Of a DNA stretch of 28,801 bases, positions 27,361 to 28,801 are shown in pieces. Numbering within the stretch: position 1 is the stretch's first letter; each line of letters starts with the position of its first letter. Under the pieces are notes generated by a model. The model did not search any database and had not been told where the DNA came from. It saw nothing but the letters and a program-made list of their open reading frames with translations. Source of the stretch: Chara braunii (taxonomy: Eukaryota > Streptophyta > Charophyceae > Charales > Characeae); NCBI GenBank assembly GCA_003427395.1, contig BFEA01000039.1, positions 1,887,978 to 1,916,778 on the forward strand, read 5' to 3'. The translations under genes and the position numbers were made by a program.

Positions 27361-28365
27361 GTGGCTACACAATTGACTGCCGTACAAACATCTGCTGCAG
27401 CGCCATTCAGGTACCTTATGTTGGTGGCCAAGAACTTGCAACGAGGTCCTGGTGAGAATTACAAAACCGGCGCTTCTCTCACGCTCAATCGTGCATCAAC
27501 GGACTGAACACATTGAAAACTGGAAGAAAGATCGGCGGCGGAGCCTGTGAGCCTGTGAGGAGAGTGTGAAACCATAAGATCTTGAGTGGACGTCAGCTCG
27601 TCACAGCAGTTAGAAAGTAGCGGTAGAGAAATTGCACAATGCTGTCTCCATTAGCACGGACTCAGAACACTCGGACTGAGCACAATCTTAAATCTTACTT
27701 GCTGCAGGCGGGCTTCCAGGGCTTGCGACAAGTTCATGGGTTGGTTTCATGTCCTTATTTTTGCATGGTTTGCAGGTTCAGCATGGCAGTTTTTTGCACT
27801 TCTTTTAAGTTCTTTTTCTTTTTTTTTGCACTTTTTGTATCATACTCGCCAAGAATAGCGCACTCTCTGTAACCATGGAATGGATCGTTTTCTGGTGAGT
27901 CGTGGTGGGACTCTGTTCTGCAAATACTTTGACTTTTGCGCGAACATTGTATTTCAATTGTTATGTAATATATATGCAGTATGTACATCACGTCACTTTT
28001 ATTTTCATTTTTGGTTTTTGCAATTTTTGTTCTGCTTTTGTTTCCCCTTTTTTTCTGTTTTTTCGAATGCATCCATTTTCATTTTCTTAGTGCAGATATG
28101 TGTCCTAGTGTTGGTAGAGTTCTTTCAAACTGGATATCCTCCATGGCTGAGAGGGAGAGAGACTAAAAAGAGGGTCGGGAGGGGGGGGAGGGACGGCTGT
28201 GTTGAACTCTCCACCTTTCTTTTTGGCGGGGGGGGGGGGGGGGGTCAAGAAAAGGTGTTGCTCACGGGTTGTTTGTTTTCAACTTTTCAGTCCATTGGCT
28301 GTGAACTACTAACCAAATTTGGAAAAAATTGAAAATTAGGATTATGGTGTGGCAAAGTTGCAAAC
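27361..28365. other. Downstream DNA, T-rich, no gene recognised
   Basis: 27800-28110 is T-rich and gives Phe-rich frames; 28226-28243 contains a run of about 18 G, which could form G-quadruplexes. The 150-codon frame at 27880-28332 is Phe/Cys-rich, then a Gly run from the G tract, and is very unlikely to be a protein. Confidence 0.4.
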
Positions 28366-28415
28366 TATGTTACCAGAGTGGCCCGCAAGGCCGGGACCAC
28401 TTGCCCGGGCAGGCC
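28366..28415. mobile_element. Detached end related to the 4242-4628 element
   Basis: TATGTTACCAGAGT (28366-28379) is identical to 14 bases at the left end of the element at 4242 and is likewise followed by CCCGGG/GGCCGGG-rich sequence. No matching opposite end or target duplication was found before the window closes, so it may be a truncated copy. An A-run (28415-28424) follows. Confidence 0.5.
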
Positions 28416-28430
28416 AAAAAAAAATGAAAT

Positions 28431-28477
28431 ATTCAGCCTCCTGATGAGTCGGTGAAACTCCGACGAAACAGTTTGTC
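28431..28477 (+). ncRNA. Hammerhead-ribozyme-like motif B (intact catalytic core)
   Basis: Seen: CTGATGA (28441-28447), helix II GTCGG/CCGAC (28448-28452 with 28460-28464), loop TGAAACT, then GAA plus ACA (28465-28470), loop GTT, TGT, and C at 28477. The ACA/TGT pairing would be a 3-bp helix III placing GUC at the cleavage position. All invariant core bases (CUGAUGA, GAAA, UH) are present. Weak point: sequence before the core (ATTCAGCCTC) does not pair with that after the site (ACAGCCCC), so helix I is missing or not adjacent. Short-helix-III hammerheads are known from Penelope-like retroelements and satellites; relationship here is inference. Confidence 0.55.
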
Positions 28478-28801
28478 ACAGCCCCTTGTTGTCCTCTTCT
28501 CCCTCTCTGCCTACAGTTTACCGGGCAGTTCTATTTGACGATATATACTACGACTTCGCTAGCTTCCTGCTACGGTTTTCTCCGGTCAGGTCGAGTGGCA
28601 GTGGTCGGGGCCGTCACTACGCAGCCATGCTGTGCCTCTAGTGCCAGCGGCGTGTCTGGAGTGTTTTTTGGCTGTGACAGACCTTTCTTTGTTTCGTGGG
28701 TGTTTTGCTGGCTTGTGATGGGGTGTGAACCGACAGTCTGTAGAGTTTTCCATCTGGTGTGGGTGAGTGATAGTCTACTTTGATTTTGGTTAAGGTGGAT
28801 T
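28478..28801. other. Unassigned end of window
   Basis: Mixed, slightly T-rich sequence with an 82-codon forward frame (28535-28783) rich in Val/Cys/Phe that I do not recognise. No splice or domain support. Confidence 0.35.

Noticed and set aside
27880-28332. 150-codon forward frame
   Set aside because: Phe-rich product of a T-rich region followed by a poly-Gly stretch from a G-run; no domain or splice support.
1-28801. CRISPR-like or bacterial defence features
   Set aside because: Tandem repeats here are degenerate minisatellites without unique spacers, and the gene structure is eukaryotic with spliceosomal introns.

Overview
This window looks like nuclear DNA of a large, repeat-rich plant-type genome. 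A charophyte green alga such as Chara is my best guess, an inference from three things: a plastid-type acyl-activating gene split by very long introns, a plant-style L1 LINE, and dense SINE/MITE debris. No bacterial-style operon is present. Most open frames are chance or low-complexity.

The one host gene I can support runs on the + strand from before about 1170 to 25206. It encodes the C-terminal part of a long-chain acyl-ACP synthetase / acyl-activating enzyme of the AAE15/AAE16 type. Six exons fit (1170-1307, 3383-3542, 17102-17181, 21358-21503, 23714-23786, 25117-25206). Their lengths sum to 687 nt, an intact frame of 228 codons plus stop, and every intron has GT/AG ends. The 5' exons lie outside the window. 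The introns are 2.1, 13.6, 4.2, 2.2 and 1.3 kb, and almost everything else recognisable sits in them.

Layout: 1-1169 CA microsatellite, a duplicated 125-bp block and a 24-bp triplication. Intron 1308-3382: GA microsatellite, a hammerhead-ribozyme-like motif, a minus-strand tRNA-SINE with a 13-bp target-site duplication, and a U6-like copy. Intron 3543-17101: nested inverted-repeat elements (one with a perfect 9-bp target-site duplication), a broken L1-type LINE (about 7093-14690 plus a probable leader), SINE heads and MITEs. Intron 17182-21357: a U6 retrocopy and a U2 retrocopy each with target-site duplications, a SINE, a second decayed LINE and further MITEs. Intron 21504-23713: a long degenerate minisatellite and a CT tract. 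Intron 23787-25116: CT tract, a 152-bp MITE and a third U6-like copy. 25207-28801: downstream DNA with a palindrome, minisatellites, and a second hammerhead-like motif near 28440.

The most interesting signals are the two hammerhead-like motifs with a compensatory base change in helix II, and the cluster of spliceosomal-snRNA-derived copies. Two of the U6 copies share a diagnostic insertion, which suggests an amplifying U6-derived repeat family rather than independent pseudogenes. The LINE machinery, in its intact relatives, is the likely agent that moved the SINEs and snRNA copies.
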